Virus record (IMG/VR): IMGVR_UViG_3300018049_000112 | Coordinates: 1-27,330 of that record | DNA length: 27,330 bases | Strand: one strand, 5' to 3' | Origin: a virus | Shown: one piece after another, positions 1 to 5,217 of the stretch | Numbering within the stretch: position 1 is the first letter of the stretch | Layout: every line of letters starts with the position of its first letter | Notes under the pieces: model-generated | Seen by the model: the letters and a program-made list of their open reading frames with translations, nothing else | The model's database searches: none | What the model was told of the DNA's origin: nothing | Program-made: the position numbers and the translations under genes

Positions 1-1
1 T

Positions 2-331
2 CGGCAAAGCGTGATGGCCTATCGCTACGGCGTGCAGGCTGCCTGGTACAGCCACGGGATTGAGCAGGCCACGAACATCCGGCCAGAGGCGTTCATCTTT
101 ATCGCGGTTGAAACTGAGGCGCCGTATGGCGTCGGCGTCTATGCCGCAGATGAAGAGCTGATAGAACACGGTTGGCGACTATGCCAGCGCGATCTGCAGA
201 AGCTGGCCGACTGCCGCGAGACCGACCAATGGCCTAGCTACAGCGACGCCATCGAAACGCTCACCTTGCCTGACTGGGCAAAGAAGGGCACAAGCGCGCC
301 GATTACCACCGATGAGATCGAGGGATTCTGA
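2..331 (+). CDS. RecE-like / DUF3799 PD-(D/E)XK exonuclease, C-terminal part
   Basis: The frame is open from the window edge, so this is the last ~109 codons of a longer gene. The segment VQAAWYSHGIEQA followed by FIFIAVETEAPYGVGVYA is the conserved end of the nuclease core in RecE/DUF3799-type phage exonucleases, which degrade one strand of double-stranded DNA ends to leave a single-stranded tail. The catalytic D and ExK residues would lie upstream, outside the window. The TGA stop overlaps the ATG of the next gene, a RecT-like annealing protein. This is the classic exonuclease-annealase pair, and the pairing supports both calls. A YqaJ-type nuclease is a less likely alternative. Confidence 0.72.
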   Translation, partial: RQSVMAYRYGVQAAWYSHGIEQATNIRPEAFIFIAVETEAPYGVGVYAADEELIEHGWRLCQRDLQKLADCRETDQWPSYSDAIETLTLPDWAKKGTSAPITTDEIEGF

Positions 332-978
332 TGGACCAGAACAACGCACTAACAACCACCGGCAACGTGTTCGGCGGGATTCAAGCGTTCGAGGATGCGC
401 AGCGTATTGCCAAGGCGCTGGCCAGCAGCAGCTTGGTGCCGCAGCAGTTCCAAGGGCAACAGGGCCTGGCCAATACGTTGGTGGCCTTGGAGATTGCAGG
501 CCGGATGGGCCTCAGCCCGCTGCAGGTTATGCAAAACCTGCACATCATTCACGGGCGGCCTAGCTGGTCAAGCCAGTTCATCATTGCGCTGATTAACGGC
601 TGCGGCCGCTTTGAGCCGCTGCGGTACGAAATGTCGGGCAAAGGCGATGATCTGGCCTGCTACGCCGTGGCAAAGGAAAAAGCCACCGGCAAGGATCTGA
701 CTGGCCCCACCGTCAGCATGGCGATGGCCAAGGCTGAGGGCTGGGCGACCAAAAGCGGCAGCAAATGGCGCACCATGCCCGAGCTAATGATTCGCTATCG
801 GTCGGCAGCAATGTGGGGCCGGTTGTATGTGCCCGAGCTGCTGGTGGGCATTACCCACACGCAAGAGGAGGCGATCGACATTGAAGAGGTCACGGTCACC
901 TCGCCAGTGTCTGATCTAAACGCCAAGGTGGCGGAACAACCCAAGCCGGAGCCTGTCGAGGATGGCGAACTCTTCTGA
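331..978 (+). CDS. RecT-like single-strand annealing recombinase
   Basis: A 215-residue protein that should bind the single strand exposed by the exonuclease and anneal it to a complementary strand. Visible family traits are the N-terminal helical part with GLANTLVALEIAGRMGLSPLQVMQNL (about residues 45-70), the I-x-GRPSWSSQFIIALIN block (73-89), CYAVAKEK (110-117), and the conserved late segment KWRTMPELMIRYRSAAMWGRLY (about 145-166), typical of RecT-family proteins. The tail is acidic (EPVEDGELF), as often seen in proteins that contact SSB. The start overlaps the upstream stop (TGATGG), and a GAGGGA Shine-Dalgarno lies about 8 bases upstream. Its 3' end overlaps the next gene by 17 bases. 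Confidence 0.82.
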   Translation: MDQNNALTTTGNVFGGIQAFEDAQRIAKALASSSLVPQQFQGQQGLANTLVALEIAGRMGLSPLQVMQNLHIIHGRPSWSSQFIIALINGCGRFEPLRYEMSGKGDDLACYAVAKEKATGKDLTGPTVSMAMAKAEGWATKSGSKWRTMPELMIRYRSAAMWGRLYVPELLVGITHTQEEAIDIEEVTVTSPVSDLNAKVAEQPKPEPVEDGELF

Positions 979-1156
979 GTATTTGACAGCAACTCAGCTG
1001 GCCAAGCGTTGGGGGTTACACCCTGACACGCTGATGCGATGGCGCAAGGCTGAGAAGGGGCCGGCGTATTTCAAGACGCCCGGCGTTGTGCTCTACCCAT
1101 TGGCCGAGGTGGAGCAATTTGAACAGGCCAACACCATCACCCACAAAAAACCATGA
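962..1156 (+). CDS. Small helix-turn-helix (excisionase/MerR-like) DNA-binding protein
   Basis: A 64-residue protein. YLTATQLAKRWGLHPDTLMRWR (residues about 7-28) is a winged HTH_17-type motif: tyrosine/threonine-rich lead, LAKRWG first helix, recognition helix HPDTLMRWR, then GPAYFKTPGVVLYPLAEVEQF as the wing and closing helix. Phage excisionases and small regulators share this fold. It starts inside the RecT-like gene and its stop overlaps the next ATG (ATGA). No integrase or attachment site is visible in the window, so an excision role cannot be assumed; a transcriptional role in the recombination operon is equally possible. Confidence 0.7.
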   Translation: MANSSEYLTATQLAKRWGLHPDTLMRWRKAEKGPAYFKTPGVVLYPLAEVEQFEQANTITHKKP

Positions 1157-1467
1157 GCTTCAAGCTGAACCTGAGCATCTTTAAGAGCACCAAGCCCGAC
1201 AGCAAAATTGACTTTTCGGGAATGATGAATATCAAGGTGGAAGAGCTGGACGCGCTCTGCCGCTTTGTGATGAGCCAGACCCCGGATCAGTACGGGTCGG
1301 TTCAGGTGCCGATCAGCGGCTGGAAGAAACAGGCCAAGTCGGGGCTGAACTACATCAGCGCAGTGGGCCAGCCTCCGCGCGACTGGGTGGATCCTGGCGA
1401 TGGCGCTCAGAAGCTCGCCGCAGCCTTTGACGGCCAGGTGGTCGAGGTTGAAGGCGACATGTTCTGA
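1153..1467 (+). CDS. Unknown small protein, possibly a single-strand DNA binding protein
   Basis: A 104-residue protein translationally coupled (ATGA) to the HTH gene and last in the recombination operon. It has a basic N-terminal half rich in K (FKLNLSIFKSTKPDSKIDFSG), a central region with aromatic and beta-prone segments (YGSVQVPISGWKK), and an acidic C-terminus, VVEVEGDMF. Acidic tails ending in a hydrophobic-aromatic pair are typical of SSB proteins, and an SSB would fit after exonuclease and annealase. I do not recognise an OB-fold motif with certainty, so the functional call rests on the tail and the neighbours. The TGA stop abuts the stop of the opposite-strand gene at a palindromic TGATCA. 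Confidence 0.6.
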   Translation: MSFKLNLSIFKSTKPDSKIDFSGMMNIKVEELDALCRFVMSQTPDQYGSVQVPISGWKKQAKSGLNYISAVGQPPRDWVDPGDGAQKLAAAFDGQVVEVEGDMF

Positions 1468-1665
1468 TCACATCAGCTCGCACTCCAGGCGGGCAATTTC
1501 GTTGACGGCCTGTTGGAGCAGCTGCTGCTGATAGCAGCACTGTTTCAGCAGAGCTGCGGCAAATACGCCCGCGTCTTCGCTTTCGAGCAGGCTGCGGGCT
1601 TGTTTTTCGATCTCGAATTTTTGCTCGGTGGATAGGTCCACCGCCATCCAGTCGCCGAAGTTCAC
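1468..1665 (-). CDS. Small helical protein, NblA-like (weak)
   Basis: A leftward gene inserted between two rightward blocks. It encodes 65 residues from GTG (1663-1665), or 59 from the ATG at residue 7. The sequence DLSTEQKFEIEKQARSLL, then an alanine/leucine helix, then YQQQLLQQAVNEIARLE, predicts a two-helix hairpin. NblA, the small phycobilisome-degradation adaptor carried by some cyanophages, has the same length, an LS-x-EQ-x-F start and a Tyr/Met-rich second helix. The match is by pattern only and the second half is divergent. No Shine-Dalgarno is clear at either start. It could equally be an unrelated small helical cyanobacterial family. Confidence 0.55.
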   Translation of the reverse strand: MNFGDWMAVDLSTEQKFEIEKQARSLLESEDAGVFAAALLKQCCYQQQLLQQAVNEIARLECELM

Positions 1666-1705
1666 CGTATGCTAGGGATGGGGTACATCCAACGATAGCT
1701 AACCC

Positions 1706-1939
1706 GTGAACTGTCCGAAGTGCAGCAGCAGCAACATTCGAGCCGCAGCGACCAATGGGCATGACCAGGGGCACATCACGCGCAAGCGGAAATGCTTGGC
1801 CTGCGGGCATTCTTGGTTCACTGTCGAGCTGAACGTCAGCCCCGCTGTAGTGGGCTGGGGCCGGATTGGACCTACTGGGCAAAGCAAGCCGATGCTGCGG
1901 GTTCCGGTGAGCTTGGCTGTAGGCGACGGGGCTGTGTGA
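1706..1939 (+). CDS. Zinc-ribbon protein (NrdR N-terminal-like)
   Basis: A 77-residue protein starting at GTG. It opens with MNCPKCSSSNIR and continues with RKRKCLACGHSWFTVE, giving two CxxC pairs (C3/C6 and C31/C34 approximately) that should bind one zinc ion. The spacing and the basic RKRKC-x2-CG-x3-FT-x-E ending copy the zinc ribbon at the N-terminus of NrdR and related phage zinc-ribbon proteins. The NrdR ATP-cone domain is absent; residues after 45 are low in recognisable features and may be poorly conserved. Likely nucleic-acid binding. First gene of the second rightward block, divergent from the gene ending at 1468. Confidence 0.68.
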   Translation: MNCPKCSSSNIRAAATNGHDQGHITRKRKCLACGHSWFTVELNVSPAVVGWGRIGPTGQSKPMLRVPVSLAVGDGAV

Positions 1940-2018
1940 ACAACTGTCACAACGCCCTAGCCTGTGCTCTGTAGGCGGGGCACAATTACGGCACGGCCAA
2001 CCGGCCGCCCATGAAACC
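1940..2018 (+). other. Short intergenic leader with hairpin
   Basis: A non-coding gap of 79 bases upstream of the membrane-HTH gene. It holds a small GC-rich hairpin (CGGCC 1994-1998, loop AACC, GGCCG 2003-2007) about 12 bases before the ATG. No convincing -10/-35 pair or Shine-Dalgarno is visible. The hairpin has no T-run after it and is therefore not a classical terminator; it could modulate translation or mark a transcript boundary. Confidence 0.25.
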
Positions 2019-2213
2019 ATGATCACCACTTTTTTCTTGGCGATCTGGAAGCTGTTTCTTCCTCTGCTGTTCCTAATAGCAGTGATCGATTGGCTTACCG
2101 CTTCCACCGATCGCCGCGTTCGCATCCTCCGCACCACTGGCATGAGCCAACAGCGGATTGCTGAACGCTTGAACCTCTCCACCTACCGCGTCCGTAAGGC
2201 GCTCACCACATGA
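2019..2213 (+). CDS. Small membrane-anchored helix-turn-helix protein
   Basis: A 64-residue protein with two distinct parts. Residues 3-25 (TTFFLAIWKLFLPLLFLIAVI) form one strongly hydrophobic transmembrane segment. Residues 33-62 (RVRILRTTGMSQQRIAERLNLSTYRVRKAL) form an HTH: helix, GMSQQRIAERLNLS turn, recognition helix TYRVRKAL. Such a layout would place a DNA-binding domain on the cytoplasmic face of the membrane. Gene order: first of a tightly packed rightward chain; its stop overlaps the next ATG (ATGA, 2210-2213). Function unknown; candidates include a membrane-tethered regulator or a DNA-membrane anchor. Confidence 0.65.
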   Translation: MITTFFLAIWKLFLPLLFLIAVIDWLTASTDRRVRILRTTGMSQQRIAERLNLSTYRVRKALTT

Positions 2214-2341
2214 GCAACAAACTCGGCAACCTGCTCTGCTTCGTCATCGCTGCAGGCGCCTTCGCGATGATCGGCCTTGACGCCACTGCCCACCATGGCT
2301 CCACCCATTCCGGCACTCAGGAGTATGTGCGCCATGACTGA
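2210..2341 (+). CDS. Small hydrophobic/secreted hypothetical protein
   Basis: A 43-residue protein read from the ATG that overlaps the previous TGA. It has a hydrophobic stretch at residues 8-26 (LLCFVIAAGAFAMIGLDATA) that could be a membrane segment or a signal peptide with an A-x-A-like end, followed by a His/Ser-rich tail. The TGA at 2339-2341 overlaps the next gene's ATG at 2334. The tight couplings on both sides argue that it is translated, but its size leaves real doubt. No function is recognised. Confidence 0.5.
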   Translation: MSNKLGNLLCFVIAAGAFAMIGLDATAHHGSTHSGTQEYVRHD

Positions 2342-2540
2342 TAAGCCCGACATTATTTGGGATCCAATTAAAAAACGATTCAAGGCTCACTTGCTTATGC
2401 ATGGCAACTATCAATTTTTGGGCTACTTCCAGACCCCTGAAGACGCAGCCCAAGCGCGCACTGCTTCTGCTTGGCTGCACGTTCAAGACTTTGCTGGTGA
2501 TCGCTCAAGTATGGCCAACCGCTATCCCCGATATGACTGA
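2334..2540 (+). CDS. Small protein with an AP2/ERF-like DNA-binding domain
   Basis: A 68-residue protein from the ATG at 2334, which overlaps the upstream stop; a longer in-frame start at 2277 would bury the upstream gene and is less likely. The core FKAHLLMHGNYQFLGYFQTP followed by EDAAQARTASAW matches the AP2 pattern: a basic beta-strand, G-x-x-x-x-LG-x-F, then T-x-EEAA and an alpha helix with A-x-x-A. In phages AP2 domains usually sit behind an HNH nuclease; here the domain is alone. It is expected to bind DNA with its three-stranded sheet. An HNH gene occurs 2 kb away on the other strand but is not fused. Confidence 0.6.
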   Translation: MTDKPDIIWDPIKKRFKAHLLMHGNYQFLGYFQTPEDAAQARTASAWLHVQDFAGDRSSMANRYPRYD

Positions 2541-2706
2541 GAAGTCCTATTACTTCTATATCGAAAGCGCAGCGGTGCGGGAATGCATCCGGGCTGAGAA
2601 TTTCCAGCAAGCCAAAGCTGAGGCGTTCGATGGCTGGATTCAGTATTGGGACGAAATCCGCTGGCTTAACCCCGACAAAGACAACCACCTAATCACCAAT
2701 GGCTGA
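2533..2706 (+). CDS. Hypothetical small protein
   Basis: A 57-residue protein from the ATG at 2533, coupled to the AP2-like gene by an 8-base overlap and to the next gene by another 8-base overlap. A longer frame opens upstream at 2401 but would lie wholly inside the AP2-like gene. The protein starts MTEKSYYFYIESAAV, with an aromatic beta-like strand, followed by a Glu/Ala-rich helix (FQQAKAEAFDGWIQYW) and an acidic end. This has the look of a small beta-alpha domain that senses or binds a partner. No family is recognised. Confidence 0.6.
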   Translation: MTEKSYYFYIESAAVRECIRAENFQQAKAEAFDGWIQYWDEIRWLNPDKDNHLITNG

Positions 2707-2926
2707 GATCAAGGGCGCACTGCTGCAATGGGCTGACCAGCCCCAAGGTTGCTATGGCGAGGGCGTCAGCCGGCCAAAGAGCGGCAGCCGTACCAAGGAG
2801 TATCGGCTGATCGTCTACCCGAAAGGCGCCAAGCCGCTCACATGGATCACCCGCGCAGAAAACAAAAGCGCGGCGATCAAATACGCCCAGAACCGCTGGC
2901 CATCTTGCGAGGTAGAGGTGGCATGA
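2699..2926 (+). CDS. Hypothetical small basic protein
   Basis: A 75-residue protein overlapping its neighbours at both ends (ATG in the previous stop region; ATGA with the next gene). The sequence alternates beta-like strands, EYRLIVYPKGAK and LTWITRAENKSAAIKYAQNRW, the latter ending in a helix, then CEVEVA. The segment W-x-TRAENKSAAIKYAQ-x-RW resembles small strand-helix modules common in cyanophage accessory genes, but I cannot name a family. Net basic, cytoplasmic. Confidence 0.62.
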   Translation: MAEIKGALLQWADQPQGCYGEGVSRPKSGSRTKEYRLIVYPKGAKPLTWITRAENKSAAIKYAQNRWPSCEVEVA

Positions 2927-3123
2927 CCGATCCCGTCCGTGCCAGGCTTTATGAGCTTCTGGATCGCAGCAACACGTTCAGGGCCGGCCAGCAATGCGAA
3001 CGCGACCGCCTGCGCCTGCTGATTGACGTCCGCGTGGAACAGCTACGCGGCACGCATGGCATTCGCAACCGCGAGCAGCTCTGCGCCGAACTCCACCGTC
3101 TCAAAAATCTGATCGAGCCATGA
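2923..3123 (+). CDS. Hypothetical Arg/Leu-rich helical protein
   Basis: A 66-residue protein from the ATG at 2923 that overlaps the upstream stop (GCATGACC). The same frame remains open upstream to 2749, but that stretch shadows the preceding gene and has the odd composition of an out-of-frame reading. The protein is rich in R, L and E with heptad-like spacing (RDRLRLLIDVRVEQLRG and REQLCAELHRLKNLI), so it probably forms a helical hairpin or coiled coil. No known domain. The stop overlaps the next start (ATGA at 3120). Confidence 0.58.
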   Translation: MTDPVRARLYELLDRSNTFRAGQQCERDRLRLLIDVRVEQLRGTHGIRNREQLCAELHRLKNLIEP

Positions 3124-3407
3124 CCGAGCAACAGCTAGACCAACAACGCGCCGATTTTCTGGAATCGCTCTACCGGCGCAGCGGCCGCGATGAGTTGCCC
3201 GTAGGCGATGCACGCCGTAAGACCTACACGGGCCTGTGGGATGAGTTCTGCGCCGACATTGCCGCCAACTTCCGCGACACGGACTACGCCGAACTCCACG
3301 CCAAGGTCTGCATGGCCATGGATGAGTGTCAATCGGTGTTCACCCATAAGCAGGCCCAGCAGGCCATCCAGGTTTGCCGCGCTGAATTGCTGGGCAAATG
3401 GGCGTAA
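3120..3407 (+). CDS. Hypothetical helical protein
   Basis: A 95-residue, mostly helical, acidic protein: an N-terminal Q/D-rich helix (TEQQLDQQRADFLESLYRR), a loop with a G-x-GL pair, WDEFCADIAANFRD, then MAMDECQSVF and a final helix QAQQAIQVCRAELLGKW. It contains three cysteines without CxxC spacing, so zinc binding is not indicated. It starts on the upstream stop (ATGA) and overlaps the following HTH gene by 10 bases. Function not recognised. Confidence 0.65.
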   Translation: MTEQQLDQQRADFLESLYRRSGRDELPVGDARRKTYTGLWDEFCADIAANFRDTDYAELHAKVCMAMDECQSVFTHKQAQQAIQVCRAELLGKWA

Positions 3408-3601
3408 TACCTGAAGGCCGCAAATTCAAACGCGGCGAGCACAACCTGAACGCATTGCTCACGCCGGAGCTGGTCCGCAAAATGCGCCGGCTCCGCGACG
3501 AGGGTTGGAGTTATCGGCAGTTGGCCTTTGAATTTGATGTCGATGAAAAACACGCCTGGCGAATCTGCCGACGTATCGCATGGGGATGGCTTGATGCCTG
3601 A
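3398..3601 (+). CDS. Small helix-turn-helix protein (resolvase/homeodomain-like)
   Basis: A 67-residue protein with LTPELVRKMRRLRDEGWSYR followed by QLAFEFDVDEKHAWRICR (residues about 21-60). This is the tri-helical HTH of the kind found in resolvases and at the ends of phage HNH nucleases (L-x-x-E-x-V-x-x-x-R-x-L-x-x-x-G-x-S-x-x-x-L-A-x-x-F-x-V). The N-terminus GRKFKRGEHN is basic. It overlaps the genes on both sides. Probably a DNA-binding early regulator; it carries no nuclease or recombinase domain of its own. Confidence 0.68.
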   Translation: MGVIPEGRKFKRGEHNLNALLTPELVRKMRRLRDEGWSYRQLAFEFDVDEKHAWRICRRIAWGWLDA

Positions 3602-3818
3602 CAACGTGAACCATCCGCCGCATTACAACCGCGGCCCGGTGGAAGTGATTGAGATCATCGAAAGCGCCATTCAGGACGCGCCAGACATGCCTACCGCCTA
3701 CTGCCATGGAAATGCGATCAAGTATTTGCTGAGGCTTTGGTTGAAGGGTGACCCTTTAGAAAACGCCCAGAAATGCCGCTGGTATTTGGATCGGCTCATC
3801 GCCAAACTGGGCGCATGA
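3594..3818 (+). CDS. DUF3310 (SaV-like) protein
   Basis: A 74-residue protein from the ATG at 3594, which overlaps the stop of the HTH gene; a start at 3528 is open but would sit deep inside that gene. The family signature is complete: VNHPPHYNRGPVEVIEIIE at the N-terminus, YCHGNAIKYLLRLWLKG in the middle, and ENAQKCRWYLDRLIA at the end, matching the widespread NHP-x-HY / GNAIKY / A-x-WYLDR pattern of DUF3310. Members are common in phages of many hosts, often near nucleotide-metabolism genes; their biochemical role is not settled. Length is typical for the core domain. Confidence 0.85.
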   Translation: MPDNVNHPPHYNRGPVEVIEIIESAIQDAPDMPTAYCHGNAIKYLLRLWLKGDPLENAQKCRWYLDRLIAKLGA

Positions 3819-4030
3819 TGTATCTGCCTGGGCTGAACCTGCTAGAGCGCCTGGCGCTGCGGATTCTGGTCAAGAGTCCTAGGACCAGCTTGGTGGTGGT
3901 CAAAGAGCTGGGATGGCCAAGCGTATTTGTGGCGGCCAACAGCGACGACCCGATGCTGGCCGAGCCTGAACCGCCATCGATGCAGCTTGAGCGGATCTAC
4001 CACCAGCCATCAGCGGGCGAAACCGAATGA
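3815..4030 (+). CDS. Hypothetical small protein
   Basis: A 71-residue protein from the first of two adjacent ATGs, overlapping the DUF3310 stop (ATGATG). The N-terminal half is hydrophobic-amphipathic (LNLLERLALRILVKSP, then LVVVKELGWPSVFVAA) and probably a small alpha-beta fold; the C-terminal third is proline- and glutamate-rich. An in-frame start at 3773 would overlap DUF3310 heavily. No domain is recognised. Its stop overlaps the next ATG (ATGA at 4027). Confidence 0.58.
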   Translation: MMYLPGLNLLERLALRILVKSPRTSLVVVKELGWPSVFVAANSDDPMLAEPEPPSMQLERIYHQPSAGETE

Positions 4031-4359
4031 TCCGGCTCCACGCTGGTCGCCTGCTGCTGGTTTGCGACCGCGCCGATCGAACGTGGCACGCGCGCGTGAT
4101 TTTGGGGCCTAAACCTGAGCATCAGATTGAAGCTGACACTGGCGCTATCACGCTGCAGGAGGCGCTGCTAAAGGCCCAGGTGATCTACCAGGCGGCCGTC
4201 AGTCAGATCAGACCACCGGGTGACAAACGGATGTGCTGGGACTGCCTGCAATGGGATACCCAGCGGCATTGCTGCGAGCTGGCCTTGCCAGAATCAAAAC
4301 GAAGCGGTGGACGCTATGCGGCCAGGTGCGAATTTTATGAACCGTTTAGAGGTTGTTAG
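4027..4359 (+). CDS. Hypothetical protein with Cys-rich (possible zinc or Fe-S) C-terminus
   Basis: A 110-residue protein. Residues 1-60 form a beta-rich start (IRLHAGRLLLVCDRADRTWHARVIL) and a helix (TLQEALLKAQVIYQAAV). The C-terminal part holds CWDCLQW, then HCCELALPESKRSGGRYAARCEFYEPF. CxxC, CC and a further C give five cysteines in about 35 residues, plus histidine. This fits a small zinc site, with the R-x-C-E-F-Y ending seen in many phage Cys-cluster proteins. It overlaps both neighbours. Function unknown. Confidence 0.62.
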   Translation: MIRLHAGRLLLVCDRADRTWHARVILGPKPEHQIEADTGAITLQEALLKAQVIYQAAVSQIRPPGDKRMCWDCLQWDTQRHCCELALPESKRSGGRYAARCEFYEPFRGC

Positions 4360-4507
4360 CCGCACCGACCGGGACGGCGGCTACATCGAAACCCTGTTTC
4401 GGGAAGGCATGGAGATCTACTACCGCAGTTGCGCGCATGGCTACTGCAGGTATTCGTCGGACCTCTGGCAAGCCGAGATGTACTTGGATGAACTGCTGGC
4501 CAAATAG
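4337..4507 (+). CDS. Hypothetical small protein
   Basis: A 56-residue protein from the ATG at 4337, overlapping the previous gene by 23 bases; the frame is open to 4220 but that part is a shadow. The sequence NRLEVVSRTDRDGGYIETLF, then GMEIYYRSCAHGYCRYSSDL and WQAEMYLDELLAK, suggests a beta-hairpin followed by a helix. It is the last gene of the long rightward chain and faces the leftward HNH gene across about 100 bases. No family recognised. Confidence 0.55.
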   Translation: MNRLEVVSRTDRDGGYIETLFREGMEIYYRSCAHGYCRYSSDLWQAEMYLDELLAK

Positions 4508-4604
4508 TGGCAGGTGGGGAGCTTGCCGGAGCAGTCCTCCCCTCACCGTCGCCTGCCGTCGGCGGACGCTTCGAGATTCCTCAATAGAATTTCGAGCTTG
4601 CAGT
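4508..4604. terminator. Convergent intergenic region with possible hairpin
   Basis: A gap of 97 bases between the last rightward small gene and the end of the leftward HNH gene. It can fold: GGCAGG (4509-4514) can pair with CCTGCC (4552-4557), enclosing GGGGAG (4516-4521) with CTCCCC (about 4537-4542). There is no T-run on either strand, so any terminator role would be atypical. Nothing else is seen in the gap. Confidence 0.3.
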
Positions 4605-4910
4605 TTAGTGCTCGCCGTTCAGCCAGCGCGCAATGGCCCACTCGCGGAGTGCTGACCAAAATTCCTGCGCGCGGAACCAAGTGGTCCAGTCTTTGTGGCC
4701 TTTGGATGAGTTGCAGGCCAGGCAGCAGCTCACGAGGTTTTCCCGGACAGTGAGGCCGCCGTGCACCTTTGGAACAATGTGATCGAGCGTTGGCGAGCGG
4801 CCTAGCGGATCGTCGCAGTATGCGCAGCGGTAACTCCACGCCAAGTGGATCTGATCGCGGGCAGAGCGCCGCGTGACTAGGCGCGTTTCATCAATGTGAT
4901 GCTGTTCCAC
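4605..4910 (-). CDS. HNH endonuclease
   Basis: Read here from GTG at 4910, giving 101 residues. An ATG at 4964 in the same frame adds 18 residues but overlaps the upstream gene by 74 bases and its extra residues look like a shadow reading. The domain is complete: CAYC (residues 29-32), LDHIVPKVHGG (42-52) with the Asp-His catalytic pair, ENLVSCCLACNSSKG (57-71) with the Asn, the second Cys pair (63/66) and the usual N-x-x-K ending. The four cysteines bind structural zinc, and the DH...N...N residues the catalytic metal. A free-standing homing-type or packaging-associated HNH nuclease; no terminase is nearby to favour the latter. Confidence 0.82.
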   Translation of the reverse strand: MEQHHIDETRLVTRRSARDQIHLAWSYRCAYCDDPLGRSPTLDHIVPKVHGGLTVRENLVSCCLACNSSKGHKDWTTWFRAQEFWSALREWAIARWLNGEH

Positions 4911-5076
4911 ATAGATCCGCAGGAAGGGGCAGAGCTTGCACCTCGATATCGATGATGTCCTCATCGCTCGGGATGAACTCGCTGATCTGGCTGTAAATGT
5001 CAGCCGGCAAGTCGTCTGGATCGCTGTCAGAGCGATAGACCAGCTTGGCGGAGATTTCTAGGTAAAACGCCCGCAT
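4891..5076 (-). CDS. Hypothetical small acidic protein
   Basis: A 61-residue protein immediately upstream of and overlapping the HNH gene. RAFYLEISAKLVYRSDSDPDD and IDIEVQALPLP frame two beta-strands around an acidic helix (SQISEFIPSDEDIID). The pattern (short strand, helix with D/E, second strand) is common in small phage proteins of unknown role. An inverted repeat CGATGA/TCATCG lies inside the gene at 4950-4966. No function is assigned. Confidence 0.58.
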   Translation of the reverse strand: MRAFYLEISAKLVYRSDSDPDDLPADIYSQISEFIPSDEDIIDIEVQALPLPADLCGTASH

Positions 5077-5156
5077 GGGCTAGCCGCCGCTTGGCTAACG
5101 GTAGCGGGTGCCACCGTTGCGGCTTGGTTTTCTGGGTTTCTTTGGGATCGCTTCAT
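5058..5156 (-). CDS. Possible very small ORF
   Basis: An ATG at 5154-5156 opens a 32-codon frame that ends at 5058, overlapping the next leftward gene by 19 bases. The peptide starts MKRSQRNPENQAATVAPATV and continues Ala-rich. The basic start and low-complexity tail are plausible for a small phage peptide, and the overlap fits the local style, but the length alone does not prove translation. The stretch may instead be the leader of the leftward transcript. Confidence 0.33.
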   Translation of the reverse strand: MKRSQRNPENQAATVAPATVSQAAASPCGRFT

Positions 5157-5162
5157 GCCCTG

Positions 5163-5193
5163 TTGCCACAGTGCCCCGTTTGTGGTGTATAGT
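5163..5193 (+). promoter_or_regulatory. Candidate sigma70-type promoter
   Basis: TTGCCA (5163-5168) and TATAGT (5188-5193) lie 19 bases apart, 25 bases before the ATG at 5218. The spacing is longer than the optimal 17, so strength is uncertain. It sits in the divergent region between the leftward HNH unit and the rightward gene at 5218, the place where a promoter is expected. No operator repeats are evident. Confidence 0.35.
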
Positions 5194-5217
5194 TATTGCA
5201 TCAACCGAACCGGACTC

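Noticed and set aside
1355-2182. Long open frame on the minus strand (about 275 codons)
   Set aside because: It overlaps four better genes on both strands and encodes an Arg/Pro/Ser-rich sequence without domain features, the usual look of a high-GC shadow frame.
4911-4964. Longer ATG start for the HNH gene
   Set aside because: The additional 18 residues overlap the upstream gene by 74 bases and look like an out-of-frame reading; it cannot be excluded.
4950-4966. Inverted repeat CGATGA/TCATCG as an operator
   Set aside because: It lies inside coding sequence made of Asp/Glu codons (GAT, GAG, GAC), which give such palindromes by chance.
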